64,000 nt of DNA from the NCBI RefSeq assembly GCF_020520425.1, contig NC_079489.1:94902810-94966809 (forward strand). Reading direction: 5' to 3'. The stretch is from Spinacia oleracea. Taxonomy: Eukaryota; Streptophyta; Magnoliopsida; Caryophyllales; Amaranthaceae. The translations under genes and the position numbers were made by a program. A model generated the notes under the pieces. It had not been told where the DNA came from, made no database searches, and worked only from the letters and a program-made list of their open reading frames with translations. Shown here piece by piece: positions 1 to 11,477 of the stretch (position 1 is its first letter; each line of letters opens with the position of its first letter).

Positions 1-19
1 AAAAGAAACTGAATCTCAC

Positions 20-749
20 TGATTTATAGAAATATATGTTGCCAAATCTTTGGAGATGGCATAGATCTGCCCAGTTGCATGGCGGAAGTACTTGTTTCCA
101 TCTTCCCCAAACTTCCAGAATTCTGGTTCATGGTATTTAACATTCCTATGAAAAAACAAAAGAAATGCATAAGAGGGACATTGAAAATTATCTAAATACC
201 AAGAAACAAAAAAAGAACAAATGGATGACCTATATAAAGAGGTCCTGGAAGCTTACTTATCAGCCAGAACGGGTCCAGATTTCATACATCCGATATACAC
301 TCTTGGTTTTGATCGATAATGAGCAAGAGTTGACGTAAAAACACCTGCAATAAAAAACAGATAATGAACAAAAATCATCAGAGACAGTGGATAATGGAAA
401 CCATGGTGGTGAGGGCAACATATGATAGATAATTAGATACAGAAATAACATTATTTTAAAAATGTACCTAAATTTAAATGTACATCGTCATCCACCTTGA
501 CATAAAAATCAGCATCCCATTTTCCAACAGCTGTGGAGAAGTATATCTTGGTTTTTGCAGACAATTCATGATATCCTTCAATATGCTCCTGAAAATGTTT
601 TTGGACAAGATTCTCACAATGACCGAAAAGGTTAACCTGTACGTAGATATACTGAACTTGGGGATTGTATTATTACCAGCCTGAGAAAGTCATGATGCTG
701 AGCTTCCTCGGAATCAATCGCTCGATCTAATATGCTGTTAGATGTAGCA
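20..749 (-). CDS. Probable beta-1,3-galactosyltransferase (GT31), four internal exons, partial
   Basis: Four exons on the minus strand join in frame: 677-749, 468-588, 257-344 and 20-145, each with AG/GT borders. Recognisable family segments are [20 protein letters not shown], the DXD-type metal site [28 protein letters not shown], and [20 protein letters not shown] followed by [15 protein letters not shown]. These match plant GT31 Golgi enzymes that add galactose in beta-1,3 linkage to glycoproteins such as arabinogalactan proteins. The 3' exons would lie off the left edge. The N-terminal exons (membrane anchor and the RATWMP region) should lie between 750 and 3800 but I cannot find them there. 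Together with the nearby CACTA terminus and an H2A exon fragment this suggests a captured or truncated copy. The visible exons have no stop codon, so a functional gene with a very long 5' intron is not excluded. Confidence 0.75.
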
Positions 750-3138
750 CTATTTCAAGAATGCATATTTCAGTCAGTGCACATTTCACAATAATTTAGC
801 ATTAAAAAAAAAAGCACATTTCACCACATTTATAACAAACTATCTTCCAATAGCTCCAACAGTCGAATGGAAAAAAATATGCACGGTTAGAACACAAAGG
901 AGTATGACCACTATATCCAATGTCCTTTTCAGTCTCTCCACAAGCAATAAAAGCTTTGCTTGAAGTTTAAAGGATATGAAGTTTTAATCTTGGTGATTTG
1001 CAAGTTGCAACAACAAATCTCATACCAATCACACCAATGCTTTGATATATTATGTGTGTGCTTATCAATCATTTTTTTCATTATATCCATGTACTTCCTT
1101 AGGACTTTTAACCCTTTAAAGTACTATGATACAAACTCCCCTGAATGCCAAACTCTCCAGATTCCTCAAAAGATACTTGTCGTCCTAGTTCTTGTTTAAA
1201 GACTTAGTTTTTACTTCTTAACCAAGTAAATAACAATCAATCATTTTGAAACATATATGACAAGAATTCTTAGCATTGCACAAGAATAAAACCCTTGCTA
1301 GATATTAGATGACTAAGATAGTGTTGGTAAAACTTTATTTTATCTTATTTGTTCAGACAACATAAGTTTTTTTCCGAGACAAAAGAAGTCCGTGTAAGAA
1401 AAAATAAGTCTTTTTAAGGTGAACCAACCACATATTAGAGGAAGTGGACTCTTTGAAAGTACAGATCCAAGGCTAAGAAAATGTGTAAGTTAGAACACAT
1501 ATGAATTCTCTGCCCATCAACCCACCCTAAGCGTTAAAGATCATAACTAGAGGCACTGGGTAATGTCCATGTATGTTATATTACTGACCAGTAACTAATT
1601 AGGGTAGCTGGTATTGCAGTTATAAGGAATTCAGTTATTAAATTCATAGAGCTATCTTTATCGGCTATCAAATGAAAAGCTTGATTCTCTGATCTTCAAT
1701 GTTCAATAAGCTCAAAGGATAATTTAAAAGTTTCAACCAATGGCCAGTTTAAAGAGTTGATCCAGGCAGGCAATCAGTCATTCGGCCATTCCAAAAGCAC
1801 ACCCACCCTGGTGACTGATGTTACTATCAGGAATTCAGGAGAAAACTATGGCCAATTTCATAGTCTTATTAATCATTCATAAGAAAGTATGGTGGCCTGT
1901 TTACATACATAATACTATTATCTGTATAATTCTTACAAGTGGATATCCATTTTAGTTGGAAGACTGTGTGTTCAATGTAGACAAAGTGACAAACTGCACA
2001 TAAGATGAAGCCCTACTTGTATAATGGATTACACTTACATAATCTCCCTTCCAATCTACAAATGCAGAAACAACATAAGCAACTACTACTTGTCAACATA
2101 AGCAACAGAAACAACAAATGCAGAAAGATAGAATATATCACTACTTGTCAGAATTGTCACACAATTCAGAATTATTAGCAACTACTGACAAAAGAAAATT
2201 AAGAATATATTAGCAGCAAACAATTTATCTATAGTACCCAATTCATTGACAGTTCATTATAAAAGTTCCAAAAGTTAAATATACATTAAAAACAGCAATT
2301 AGTAACTGATTTTGAATTTAGAAAGGGAAAATGAATCTGAAAATGTAACTGTCATTAACGCAAAAACATAAGCTTCGATCACTAATCACTTATTGATCCA
2401 CAATCCATTTGGGAACATAAGCAAGTTCAATCTAGCAGAACAGAAATGAAGTAACTTTAAATTCAAAATCCTAGATTCTCCATAATAACATAAGAAAGGG
2501 GCAAAAGATGATAAACTTCGACACCAACGTAGGAGAGTGAAAGTACACTCCCATATGGTGTGACAACAATTCAAATGGCAATTAAACAGTCTGATTGTCC
2601 CCAAATCACATCGGATCACATGATCCCAGGTGCATCAGTAAACTAGAAGTCTAACATTCACAATAATCAACAAACACCCAGATTCAATGTGGGATAATTG
2701 ATCAAAGCAGTCAGATCACGCAACATAACACGCTCAGTGACTAAACTTAAGCATCATACTTCACAACACTAAAAATCCAGATCTGCGAAAAATTAATACG
2801 ACCAAATTCCCACAAAATTAGAAATTAAAAACAACAACATTCATACTTCAGGTCAGCAATGTAGCATCTATATGGGAAATTGTTTTTTCAGATTAAAATC
2901 AACAAAAGATCTAATTTCCACCCAAATCACTACGATCACGATTCAAACCTACCCAGATCAACAACTAACAACTTCAAAAAAAAATCAAAATCCTCAATTA
3001 AAAGTTCAAAAACTCGAAAACAAAATACTCGAATTCACAAACTAACCAACATGATCAAACCCTAGATTTATAATAAAACAACAAAAAGAGGCGCAAAACT
3101 AATTAAACATGGAAACTAAGGTAGGAGAGAGAAAATAC
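750..3138. other. AT-rich stretch without a recognisable gene
   Basis: This 2.4-kb stretch lies between the galactosyltransferase exons and the H2A exon. It reads like intron or intergenic DNA, with many stops in all frames. I searched by eye for the missing galactosyltransferase exons and for the H2A second exon (the VLELAGNAARDNKK region) on the minus strand and found neither. The part next to 3138 begins with a normal-looking splice donor and a T-rich intron-like sequence. Confidence 0.5.
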
Positions 3139-3327
3139 CTCAGCAGGAAGGTAATCATGGATGGCGGCGGAGTAAACGAGAGCTCCAACACCAACATGTT
3201 CAGCATATTACTCAGCGTTCAAAAATCAAACAATAATACCCAACGGAAACTGCAAACGAACATTAATTCTTCGAGATGTAGCCTTCTTCGTCGCGCCGGG
3301 ACCTAGAATTTTTCCAGTTCTTGCCAT
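3139..3327 (-). pseudogene. Histone H2A first-exon pseudogene
   Basis: Translating the minus strand from the ATG at 3327 gives 63 codons ending at a GAG|GTATTT splice donor. Positions characteristic of plant H2A remain: TGKILGPGATKKATSRR, then LQFP-G-I, then YAEHVGVGALVYSAAIHDYL and PAE. In plant H2A the corresponding core is the N-terminal half of the histone fold, which packages DNA as an H2A-H2B dimer. Two in-frame stops are visible: a TGA where the family has Arg in the RIARF segment, and a TAA just before YAE. Several basic residues are also replaced. The exon stops where intron-containing plant H2A genes have their intron, and no second exon is found downstream. It is therefore a dead 5' fragment, probably including its leader and promoter (3328-3530). 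It is most likely cargo of the surrounding CACTA element. Confidence 0.75.
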
Positions 3328-3535
3328 TTTCGCACAGCTTAGATTTCCATTGATTAGAGTTTCGGAGGAGACAGAGAACAAGGTATTGGAGCCTTTGAAG
3401 GGAAGCGGGATAGTGGTGTTGTGGTTAGGGTGGGTTTCAAACAGGAGATCTAGAAAAAGGAGGATGAGAGAGAAAGAGATGTATGGAGGGAGGAGGCGGA
3501 AACCCTCTGTGAGGAAATGAATTAATTTTTAGGAA

Positions 3536-3838
3536 TTTTAGGGTATCATTGCGTCGCCATATTAAAAAGCTGCGATGCAGTATAATCTTTGAGGATGGAC
3601 TAGTCCTTTGCGTCGCCATATTAAAAAACTGCGACGCACTTGATTGAGTCATTTGCCTCGCAGTTTTGTTAATCTGCGACGCAACTGACTCTGTGAGCAT
3701 TCTAGAGTCATTTGCCTCGCAAATTAACAAATGTGCGAGGCAAATGACTAAATTTTACGCTAAAAATTGTCATTTGCGTCATATGTTCAGAATGGCGTGG
3801 CAAATGCGGGGATGCAATTAAGCGTTTTTCTACTAGTG
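3536..3838 (-). repeat. Terminal and subterminal repeats of the left CACTA element
   Basis: The block ends in CTACTAGTG at 3838. It contains repeated GCGTCGCCATATTAAAAA, CTGCGACGCA and TCATTTGCCTCGCA units in direct and inverted orientation. Such arrays are the transposase-binding region of CACTA elements. The boundary on the left (about 3536) is abrupt. Confidence 0.65.
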
Positions 3839-3955
3839 AGATGTTTTCGAAATCAAAGCTATAAAGTGTAATTGGGCCTGGCCAAGCCCAACCACGAGGT
3901 AAAAATATTTTTAAAGATTCTCATTTTCAGGGCTAGCTAAACGAGAAAACCCCCT

Positions 3956-4034
3956 TGTTTTTATAGGACGTAAAACGAAGGAAAATCCAGCACCCATGTT
4001 TTTATAGGACGTAAAACGAAGGAAAATCCAGCAA
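3956..4034. repeat. Short tandem duplication, about 42-bp period
   Basis: A segment starting TGTTTTTATAGGACGTAAAA occurs at 3956 and again at 3998 with almost no change. It sits immediately before the larger 117-bp array. Confidence 0.85.
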
Positions 4035-4051
4035 AAGTTATCGCTGCAGCG

Positions 4052-4600
4052 AATAAGGACCTGCGCGGTTTAATGGCGCAGACCCCGCCGGCTAAAGATA
4101 GCGAGCCTGTCCGCTAAGGGTGGACACCCCGTCCGATAGAAGTGGACGAATCTGTTTTTGAAATTTGAAAATAAGGACCTACGCGGTTTGTGGCGTAGAC
4201 CCCGCCGGCTAAAGATGGCGAGCCTGTCCGCTAAGGGTGGACACCCCGTCCGATAGAAGTGGACGAATCTGTTTTTGAAATTTGAAAATAAGGACCTACG
4301 CGGTTTGTGGCGTAGACCCCGCCGGCTAAAGATGGCGAGCCTGTCCGCTAAGGGTGGACACCCCGTCCGATAGAAGTGGACGAATTTGTTTTGAAATTTG
4401 TTTGTGCTTTTTGAAAATAAGGACCTACGTGGTTTGTGACGTAGACCCCTCCGGCTGAAGAGGGCGAGCCTATTTTAAATTTGATGACTTTATTTTTCGA
4501 AAACTGAGGACCTGCGCGGCTAGTGACGCAGACCCCGCCCGCTGAAGGTGGGCGAGCCCTGTCCGCTAAGGGTGGACGCCCCGCTCGCTGGAGGTGAGCG
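4052..4600. repeat. Tandem repeat array, about 117-bp units, roughly four and a half copies
   Basis: Units begin AATAAGGACCT at 4052, 4170, 4287 and 4416, with a diverged fifth near 4500. Each holds a GCGGTTTGTGGCGTAGACCC segment and a TGTCCGCTAAGGGTGGACA segment. The second and third units are nearly identical and the outer ones have drifted, which suggests recent unequal exchange or slippage inside the Gypsy derivative. Confidence 0.9.
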
Positions 4601-5273
4601 AACCTGAATTCGTCTTTTCGATTTGGGATTTGTGTGCCGCGATCTTGCCCGATTGAGGTGGGCAAGTCCCTATTTCATTTCTTTTCTTGTGATTTCATTT
4701 GAGAATTTCTTTTCATTTATTCTTGCAGGAGCGAATTCTTTCGAGGGATGCTCGGATTTAGTTGCAACCTGAATGTGGGTTGACAACATGCTTAGACGGA
4801 CCATTGTCTTGTGGTCATCATCCTTTATGGTTTTGAGTTAGTCCTTACGGCTCAATTTTGCCACTACCTGGGTCCTTGATTAGGGGACTATGTATAGGTA
4901 TCAACGGCGACCTTTGTCTTGAGGTCGTAAACCGGTTTATTTTTTATTTTTTGAGACATCCAAACACGGAACATCGTATAGCGTAGTCTGGGAATATTGT
5001 TTTTAACTTTGTATACTCTATATTTTCTTTCGAGCCCCCAAGAATTCGTGCTTGATGATCATTTCTTGTTGAAGAGGTTCCTTGGGGATACACATTTCGT
5101 AATGTCCTTGATCGTGTTTGGGATTGCGCTCGTAAGTGCGAGCGATCTTTGTAGTGGCGTGCTACTTTTAACAAAGCCGTGAGGTGCGACTTTCGGCATT
5201 TTTAAAGTCGAATGAATATGGCAGGGCCCTATAGAAGTCAGAGGTGTTTTTTTTTTGGGTCTGTGATCATTTT

Positions 5274-5328
5274 CGGCGCCCAAGCCTGGGCGTTAAAGAT
5301 TTCGGCGCCCATCACTGGGCGCTAAAAA
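5274..5328. repeat. Palindromic GCGCCCAG/CTGGGCGC module, copy 1
   Basis: Two imperfect palindromes in succession (GGCGCCCAAGCCTGGGCGTT and GGCGCCCATCACTGGGCGCT) joined by AAAGATTTC and followed by AATTTCTGG. The same module occurs four more times. Confidence 0.85.
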
Positions 5329-6392
5329 TAATTTCTGGCGAGGTTTCTTGATGACATAGTTGGCCTCTTGTTCATTCGCTTATTTCACTTGGAAGTTCTA
5401 TGTATTCTCTCTTCTTTTGTTTTTTTTCTTTGTTTTTAGAACGTGATGATTTTCTTGAGAAGCCGTAGCCGATTGGTGGACTACGGTGCTTGTTGCTTTG
5501 GGGAGATTATTTTAAGGAACTGTTGCTCTTAAGACGTACAGTTATTGCGATAGTTGGGCGAGTCTATATGGCCCGAGGAACATACCTTGAGGTGTAAGAC
5601 TTTGATCGCTCTTATATTTTTTTGAACGTGTTCGTGAATGATGATATGTATGTGCGAACGAGCGTTCATACAATGGCCGTTGTGTGCGGTCCATTAATCA
5701 TATTGCTTGAATTGTTTCATTTTTTTTTGAGCAACGACTGATTTTGAATAGTTTGCTTAGAAGCTTGATAGGGTTCAGGCCCATTCATGAAGTGGGCTCA
5801 AACATCGTGCCCTTTCGATTGTTCAAACATTTGCCTCGAGATTTTTTTTTTATTTTGCTATGGTTGTTTCGTAGCTTGGAGCTCCCAAGTATGCATGTTG
5901 GGATGCTTCCTTTTGGCGTACGATTTTTGTAGGTTCTTTCGAGAAAGATGCCTTGGGGTTCCGCTCGTGTAGGTGCGAGCTATCCCTTCCGTGGTAGGTA
6001 ATATTTTGCTACCTTTAATCCTTAATGTAGAAGTCGTGTGGCTTGCATTTTGAATTTGGGCGATAAGTAGTCTTTGCCTCTTTTACACGTGCTCTTGGTC
6101 TTGCCTACATTAGTGCAACATGCCTTACTCTTTTTTTAGACTTGTACCATGGGACGGTTGAACTTATGGTGCGACGTAGGCTTGTGTGGCCTAACGGCGT
6201 GTCTTAGAACATTCTTCCAGGTGTTGGGATATCATTTGCATTGGAGTACTTCATCATGCCTTGTTCAGGTGCTCGAATAAGTGTAGCACCTTCTGCGTGG
6301 GTTTGCACGTCTTATTACTTCGTTCGATGCGAGGATTCATAGGTGTTTCTTTCTTGTTTTTATATCAGGGCAAGATTTAGCAAGCAGAGATA

Positions 6393-6460
6393 TTCAGCGC
6401 CCAGGCTGGGGCGTTAAAGATATCGGCGCCCAGCTCTGGGCGTTGAAAATGATTTCTGGG
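6393..6460. repeat. Palindromic GCGCCCAG/CTGGGCGC module, copy 2
   Basis: TTCAGCGCCCAGGCTGGGGC, then GGCGCCCAGCTCTGGGCGTT, with the linker AAAGATAT and the tail GATTTCTGGGCAG. It matches the other copies in order and spacing. Confidence 0.85.
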
Positions 6461-8427
6461 CAGAACTTTGACAGTTTTTTTTTGATTTTTTTTTCTTTCG
6501 CTTTTGCTTTGGAACGATGTAGACTGTGTAACGGGCGCTTTATAGGGCGAGCGTTATGTGCAGTGGTTTGATCGGAGTTTTGGTGACTCGCGATTTTCAG
6601 TTACCCTTGTTAGTGGGGTGACTTTATATATTCTAAGTAGTGCTTTAGAATTTGGGAGGGGTTGTAGCCATTCTAAGGTTCGTTTTGCACGATTAAAGCT
6701 TAGGATTGAGCCCCTATGACATATGTATAGCATTAGCGTCGAGAATTTGCGATAAAATCGTCATTTCGAGCATTTTTAGAGTGTTTTTCTCAAGCCCCCA
6801 ATTGTAGCTACGGGATTGGCTTGGTGCTATAATGCTTTGCATACGTTTTTATGCATTCATGGTGACACGGATCATGAATAGTTTGAACCAGACTCGTTTA
6901 GTGCGGGGTATGTTCGAGTAGTGATTTGCTACTTCTCTTGTAAATGTCGTATTGTGTGACATTGCCATGGTCAAGGTAGTCACATGTTGAAGTGTGCCTT
7001 GACTAAAAGCTAGGTGCCTTTCTTTACCCATAATCATATTTTAAAATCTTTTTGACTCACTTGCAACGTTGAGATGGACGCACACTAAGCTTAAACCAAC
7101 GACACTTTATTTGTCCGAAGAAGTCTTTAAAAATCATTTGAAAATTATTTAAAATCCGAGTCCTACTGTGTACAATCCGAGGTGTCCTAAGTAGGTTGAC
7201 TTATAGAAGGGTTCGTACAGGATTACATGAGTGAATCAAAATACTGTTACGATTTTTGGAATGCTGTCTAAGGATTTGCTGGAAGCCAGGGTGCAGGCGT
7301 CAAGATATACTTGTGCCCTTTTGGCATGTGCTTTAGGCTTTTAGGGCCATCTTTTCCAGAATTGCGGGAATATAAACCGTTTTCAAATTGACTTAGATTT
7401 ACTTGGTGTATGTCTGCACAAAAGGTCAAGGTATACTTAGTTCTTTCCCTAGCTCTTTCATTTCACTTTTTAGCCCCCAGTTGCTGTTATGTCTTCCCAT
7501 TAATGATGCTTTCAGATTTCGATTTTAGATGCCCATGTCATATTCCTGAGTAGGGTGAGCCTTGGTTAAGTGCCAAGTCCTATTAACAATGTACCATTTT
7601 TTTTTCAAAGGGGATTAGCAAGCATTTGAATTACCATGAACGGGTGCCCTGAGTTCGAAGGAACGATGGGGCGATGCCGTAGAACAATCCTCTTTATTGC
7701 AAGCTTACTGCCCTTACTACTTTATGGCGATCATGACTGTGTCTAGTGGTGAAAGAAAGTCTTTAAGTGAGTTAGTTCCCTTTAGGGAGGGTCAAGTCGA
7801 GTACTTTAGAGGTCATGGACGCTTGCGCTAGCCCCCATTCAATTGAGGCAGAGCGATCTTTTGAGTCTTGGCTAAGTGCCTAGGAGTGTGAGTGCTCCTT
7901 CTGGCAAGGGTACGTGCCCTTATTATTCTTCGATGTGTGCTTATTTTGGCATCTTTGATGACTTGGATTCTTCCTTTGACTCAAATTTTCTTTCGACTTG
8001 GATTGCAACTAATTAAATTTGAATAACGGACTTCTATTTTTTATTCTTGTTTTTCTATAGGCTTTAATATTGGTTGGACCGAATCATGGATTGCCTACGT
8101 ATCCGCCTTAAATAAACATAATTTGGAATCAGGTCTTGCGTAGTTCTTAGCCTAGAAAATGGTTTTTTAGAATGCCGATTTTAAACAAGTACGTTCTGAG
8201 GTGGAAACATATTATTTGAAACGGTAGAATAAGTGAAGTTTATTATTATTTTAATCTGCTGCCTTGCGGTAAGCCAAAAATTTGTTTTATATTTTTGAGT
8301 ACATGTATTTTTCGGTGGTACGTATATATGAATACGTGATGTACCCCTCCGAGCGTTCGTTATTTTTCCGTGCATGTGCGGATAAAATGACAAGCACTTC
8401 TGGACAAAGTTTGGCGAGCAGAGAGAA

Positions 8428-8495
8428 TCAGCGCCCAGGCTGGGGCGCTAAAGATTTCGGCGCCCAGCTGTGGGCGCTGAAAATTATTTCTGGAC
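8428..8495. repeat. Palindromic GCGCCCAG/CTGGGCGC module, copy 3
   Basis: TCAGCGCCCAGGCTGGGGCG, then GGCGCCCAGCTGTGGGCGCT, with the tail ATTATTTCTGGACGG. It is preceded by TTTGGCGAGCAGAGAGAA, which resembles the TTTAGCAAGCAGAGATA before copy 2, so the repeated unit is longer than the palindrome. Confidence 0.85.
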
Positions 8496-8672
8496 GGATC
8501 TTTTTTGGTGCGCTAAATGCTTCTTTTTCTTTTTAGACCAACTTTAGAGACGCTTTCGCAAAGTTTGCTTTTTTTATTATTTATTATTTTTTGTACTTTT
8601 CATTTGTTTTCTTTTTTATTCGTGACTCAAGAAGGCTTGATAGATGGGTTGAATGAGATAGGATAAGTTGGG

Positions 8673-9035
8673 TTGTATAGCATAAGGATTACATCTTCTA
8701 GGACTCACAATTTGCAGCCTCAAGTTAGTGTCATGAGTTTACATCAACCAAGGCCAATGAGTAGCATGGGGACGGCTCAAGGGTATATCAACAGGATGTA
8801 TCCAAACAAGTTATATGGTCATTATGCTAATGGTGGTGTAAGAGCAGGTTTGGACTTTGGAGATGATGGGCATGACGCACGTGTCAATGGCCGTGCGTGG
8901 TTTGCGGTTGATAACAAGTTCAGGAACAAGAGTCGAGGTAATGGTTTCTTGGTTTATGGCAATGAGAACATGGATGGGTTAAATGAGCTGAGCAGGGACC
9001 CTAGAGCGAAGGCGTATAAGGATTGGAAAGGGTAG
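8673..9035 (+). pseudogene. Captured fragment of an ECT-type YTH-domain m6A reader gene
   Basis: The plus strand encodes about 115 residues, from SSRTHNLQPQ (near 8694) to DPRAKAYKDWKG and a TAG stop at 9033-9035. Motifs such as INRMYPNKLYGHYANGG, NGRAWFAVDNKF and YGNENMDGLNELSRDPRAKA match the Gly/Tyr/Asn-rich segment that lies just upstream of the YTH domain in plant ECT proteins, which bind N6-methyladenosine in mRNA. The YTH domain itself is missing, and no Met or promoter context of the parent gene is visible. The fragment lies inside the non-coding Tat/Ogre-like element, in the opposite orientation to the element. It has stayed open over its whole length, so the capture may be fairly recent. 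Which ECT paralogue donated it cannot be decided here. Confidence 0.75.
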
Positions 9036-11458
9036 ACATCGTAGAACTTTATGATTTGGATTGGTTGACTCAATTCTCTTCCTTCGTTTTACTTGTGTAA
9101 ATTTCGCACTTTGGGAGGTACGGGCTAAGTTTTTTATGGCTTGCTCTTTTCGCTCTCCCTTTTCTCTTTCTATTTTTTCTTTTTTGCTCGGGATTTCCCC
9201 CCTCAACATAATTTTTTTTATTTGGGCTAAAAGGTAGATGGTTGTTGTCTTTGAGTCACGAGGCGAGATTGAATGAGCCTCGTTTGGTAGGCCTATAGTG
9301 GACCTTTAATTTTAGTAGGCCTAAGGTGGACCTTTAATTTTTGTTGGCCTAGGGTGGACCTTTAAATTGTCTTACTTTGCAAGCGTATTTAGTCGTTTCT
9401 TAAAATGTGCAAATAGCGTAGATTCAAAATGTTATTTTTACCTTATTGAAATTTAACGAAAGAATTACATCGAAGATAATTTTTTGCTTCAATTCTTTTC
9501 AGATTCCGGTTTCCGGGATTTAACTGGAAGTTGTGATTTAGACTCAAACTTTCATTAACCTTTCTGATTATAACCCGTGTATGAATACAAGGAGGTGGCC
9601 TAGACTCAAAATAATGACGTGGCGTAAGCCTATAATACTTGACCAAGCAACTCTCAGACTTAGGCTAATTGGACCATAACTTTAGTTGGTTGACACTTCA
9701 GATTTTAACCCTTGGGTGTTCATTTGTCATGCGCCGTTTTAATGTTGGCAAGGTATTTATTTGGGGAGATCGAATTTCCATTTTTACAAGGCTAGAATCA
9801 TTAGTGCGGCTTCTCTCATAGTGTGTATTGCTTTACCCCAATGGTAGCCTTATGGTATGCCGATTTGGGTATTTTCATGGTTGGTCATGTTGCATTCATG
9901 GAAAATCTTTTAGTCCGTACTTAGTAGTATTTCAAGGAGTGAGTGACTCGAGAGGACTATGATAGTCGTGACCCAATGTGATCATAAGCCTTGAGGCCAT
10001 TAATTCTTGCTAATGGTATTGACACCTTAGGTTCACTTTGGGGGTTGTGCGACTATGGGGGAATGATTTCCAAAATGTGACTGTTTCCATTTTGCAAATA
10101 CTATAATATATTATTTTTATTGGTGAGAGAGAGTATTGAGACCGTAGATTCTTAGCAAGGGATGACAATTACATATGGGTGATTATTGATTTAAATGTTA
10201 GGAAAGGAGACTCAATATGTTTTAACCTTTTTATTTGCAGAATGACACCAAGCATTAGGACCGATTCTATGGATAAGACAACTAAGACTTAGGATTTAGA
10301 TTGTACTTTAGCATAACCTAGTCTAGACTCGGATTTACTTATTTTCCATTTTCCATTTATTTTTTTTTGAAGACTTTATTCGAACATTATTTTTTGAATA
10401 CTTTGCCCATGTGACATTCAAGGTCGTTTAATTAGCATGCTCAGTTTTGGTGCCGAGCATTGTCGTCGTAGGAGGCCTAACAACGACTCAAAGAGTTATT
10501 TATTTTTATTTTTTGTCGCTTTTAGAATCGAGTGCCTTTTCATACGCTCTTGCAGCAATTTTTACGAAAAGTTTTTTTTTGCTACGTGTTTTTTTTTTGC
10601 GCGGGCACCGAGGCTGTTGTTCCTGACCAAAAGGCCAGGCAGCAACTTCAGCGCCCAGCAGTGGGCATGAGAAATTCTGGCGCCCAGCCAGGGGCGTTGA
10701 AAATGCATCCCTGGCTGGTTCTAGTTTTTCTGTCTTCTGTTTATGCGACTTCGATTTGCGTGCTTGCCTAATAACGTCCTTTACGCGTTGTGCAGCGTTT
10801 GTGGGATTCGTTACAGCCATCCCGAGCGTCGCTTATTTTTGTGGCAATCATTCGGGTTTGCGGAACACGTATTTCGGCATAACTCTTTGGCAAATTAGTC
10901 TATGAATGTTTGGGCAATTTTTAAGGTCGTTGGTTTTCTAGGATAGTTTGTCACACACAATCACATATTTCGCTACACATAACTAACATTCATCATGAGG
11001 CGATAATCACATCTCATGTAGTTTATGATAGGCTTCTATGGGTAGTTATTTGCGCCTGGCTTGGTACCGCTTCTATCGTAGATCCAACACATGCCCTGGT
11101 CGAGGTAGTGTCTTCAACAGACGAATTTCGCTCAAGAGGCCAACCCGCAAGTGCAAGCCAAGGGGGCATGCAAGCGAGAGGGACCTAATGAGCGAGCGAT
11201 TGGGTTCGGGTTAGGTGTACTACCTGCACAAGTACCGAGTGGGCAACATGCGCGGCGTATGCACCCCCCTATTGGCGAAAAAAGGTATCCTTAGTCCCAA
11301 CTACCAAGGGAGCCGAGATTCGTTATGCGGTTCTGCCCGTTCACATTAATATGCTGTTTTTCAGGTCGTCCCAACTTGATGGGGAAATAAACGCGGGGTA
11401 GGATCGTTTCACCCTTCGGCTATTTTGATTACCTACAAGCACGAGTATTTCCTTCACT
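9036..11458. other. Non-coding interior of the Tat/Ogre-like element, right part
   Basis: No gene is recognised. A short triplicated phrase occurs at 9285-9365 (TAGGCCTA-GGTGGACCTTTAA, three diverged copies). The fourth palindromic module is at 10647-10715. The last 400 bp before the primer site are the 5' leader of the element as read on the minus strand. Confidence 0.5.
10647..10715. repeat. Palindromic GCGCCCAG/CTGGGCGC module, copy 4
   Basis: TTCAGCGCCCAGCAGTGGGC, then GGCGCCCAGCCAGGGGCGTT. It is more diverged than the other copies but has the same order and spacing. Confidence 0.8.
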
Positions 11459-11476
11459 TCCCCAGTGGAGTCGCCA
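11459..11476 (-). promoter_or_regulatory. Primer-binding site, tRNA-Arg type, of the Tat/Ogre-like element
   Basis: On the minus strand TGGCGACTCCACTGGGGA follows the LTR end with a one-base gap. This sequence is characteristic of Ogre/Tat elements primed by tRNA-Arg. Confidence 0.65.
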
Positions 11477-11477
11477 C

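Larger units (their letters stand above)
1..3838 (-). mobile_element. CACTA-type transposon, partial (one terminus at 3838), with host gene fragments
   Basis: On the minus strand the sequence starts at 3838 with CACTAGTAGAAAAACGC, the typical terminus of an En/Spm (CACTA) element. It is followed by about 300 bp of short motifs in both orientations built around GCGTCGC and TTTGCCTCGC (3536-3838), as expected of subterminal transposase-binding repeats. No matching CACTA end appears further left, so either the element runs off the left edge or the terminus is a truncated remnant. Between the terminus and position 1 lie a decayed histone H2A first exon and four exons of a galactosyltransferase. 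I infer that these are inside the element; the left end is needed to prove it. The possible 3-bp target copy on the right is AGA (3839-3841). Confidence 0.55.
4601..8427. other. Non-coding interior of the Tat/Ogre-like element
   Basis: No open reading frame with recognisable similarity is seen on either strand. The sequence is T-rich on the plus strand. It holds decayed internal repeats: a GTGCGAGCGATCTTTGTAGT segment near 5137 resembles one near 5968. Two of the five palindromic modules lie here. Confidence 0.5.

Noticed and set aside
960..1199. A 79-residue plus-strand frame
   Set aside because: AT-rich, hydrophobic by composition, no recognisable motif, and located in an intron-like stretch.
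3437..3730. A 97-residue minus-strand frame near the CACTA terminus
   Set aside because: It runs through the GCGTCGC subterminal repeats and encodes repeated motifs from them.
4348..4665. A 105-residue frame on the minus strand
   Set aside because: It is a translation of the 117-bp tandem array and shows the same repeated peptide; no family is recognised.
10437..10820. Three overlapping frames around the fourth palindromic module
   Set aside because: No similarity to known proteins, on both strands, within the non-coding interior of the Gypsy element.
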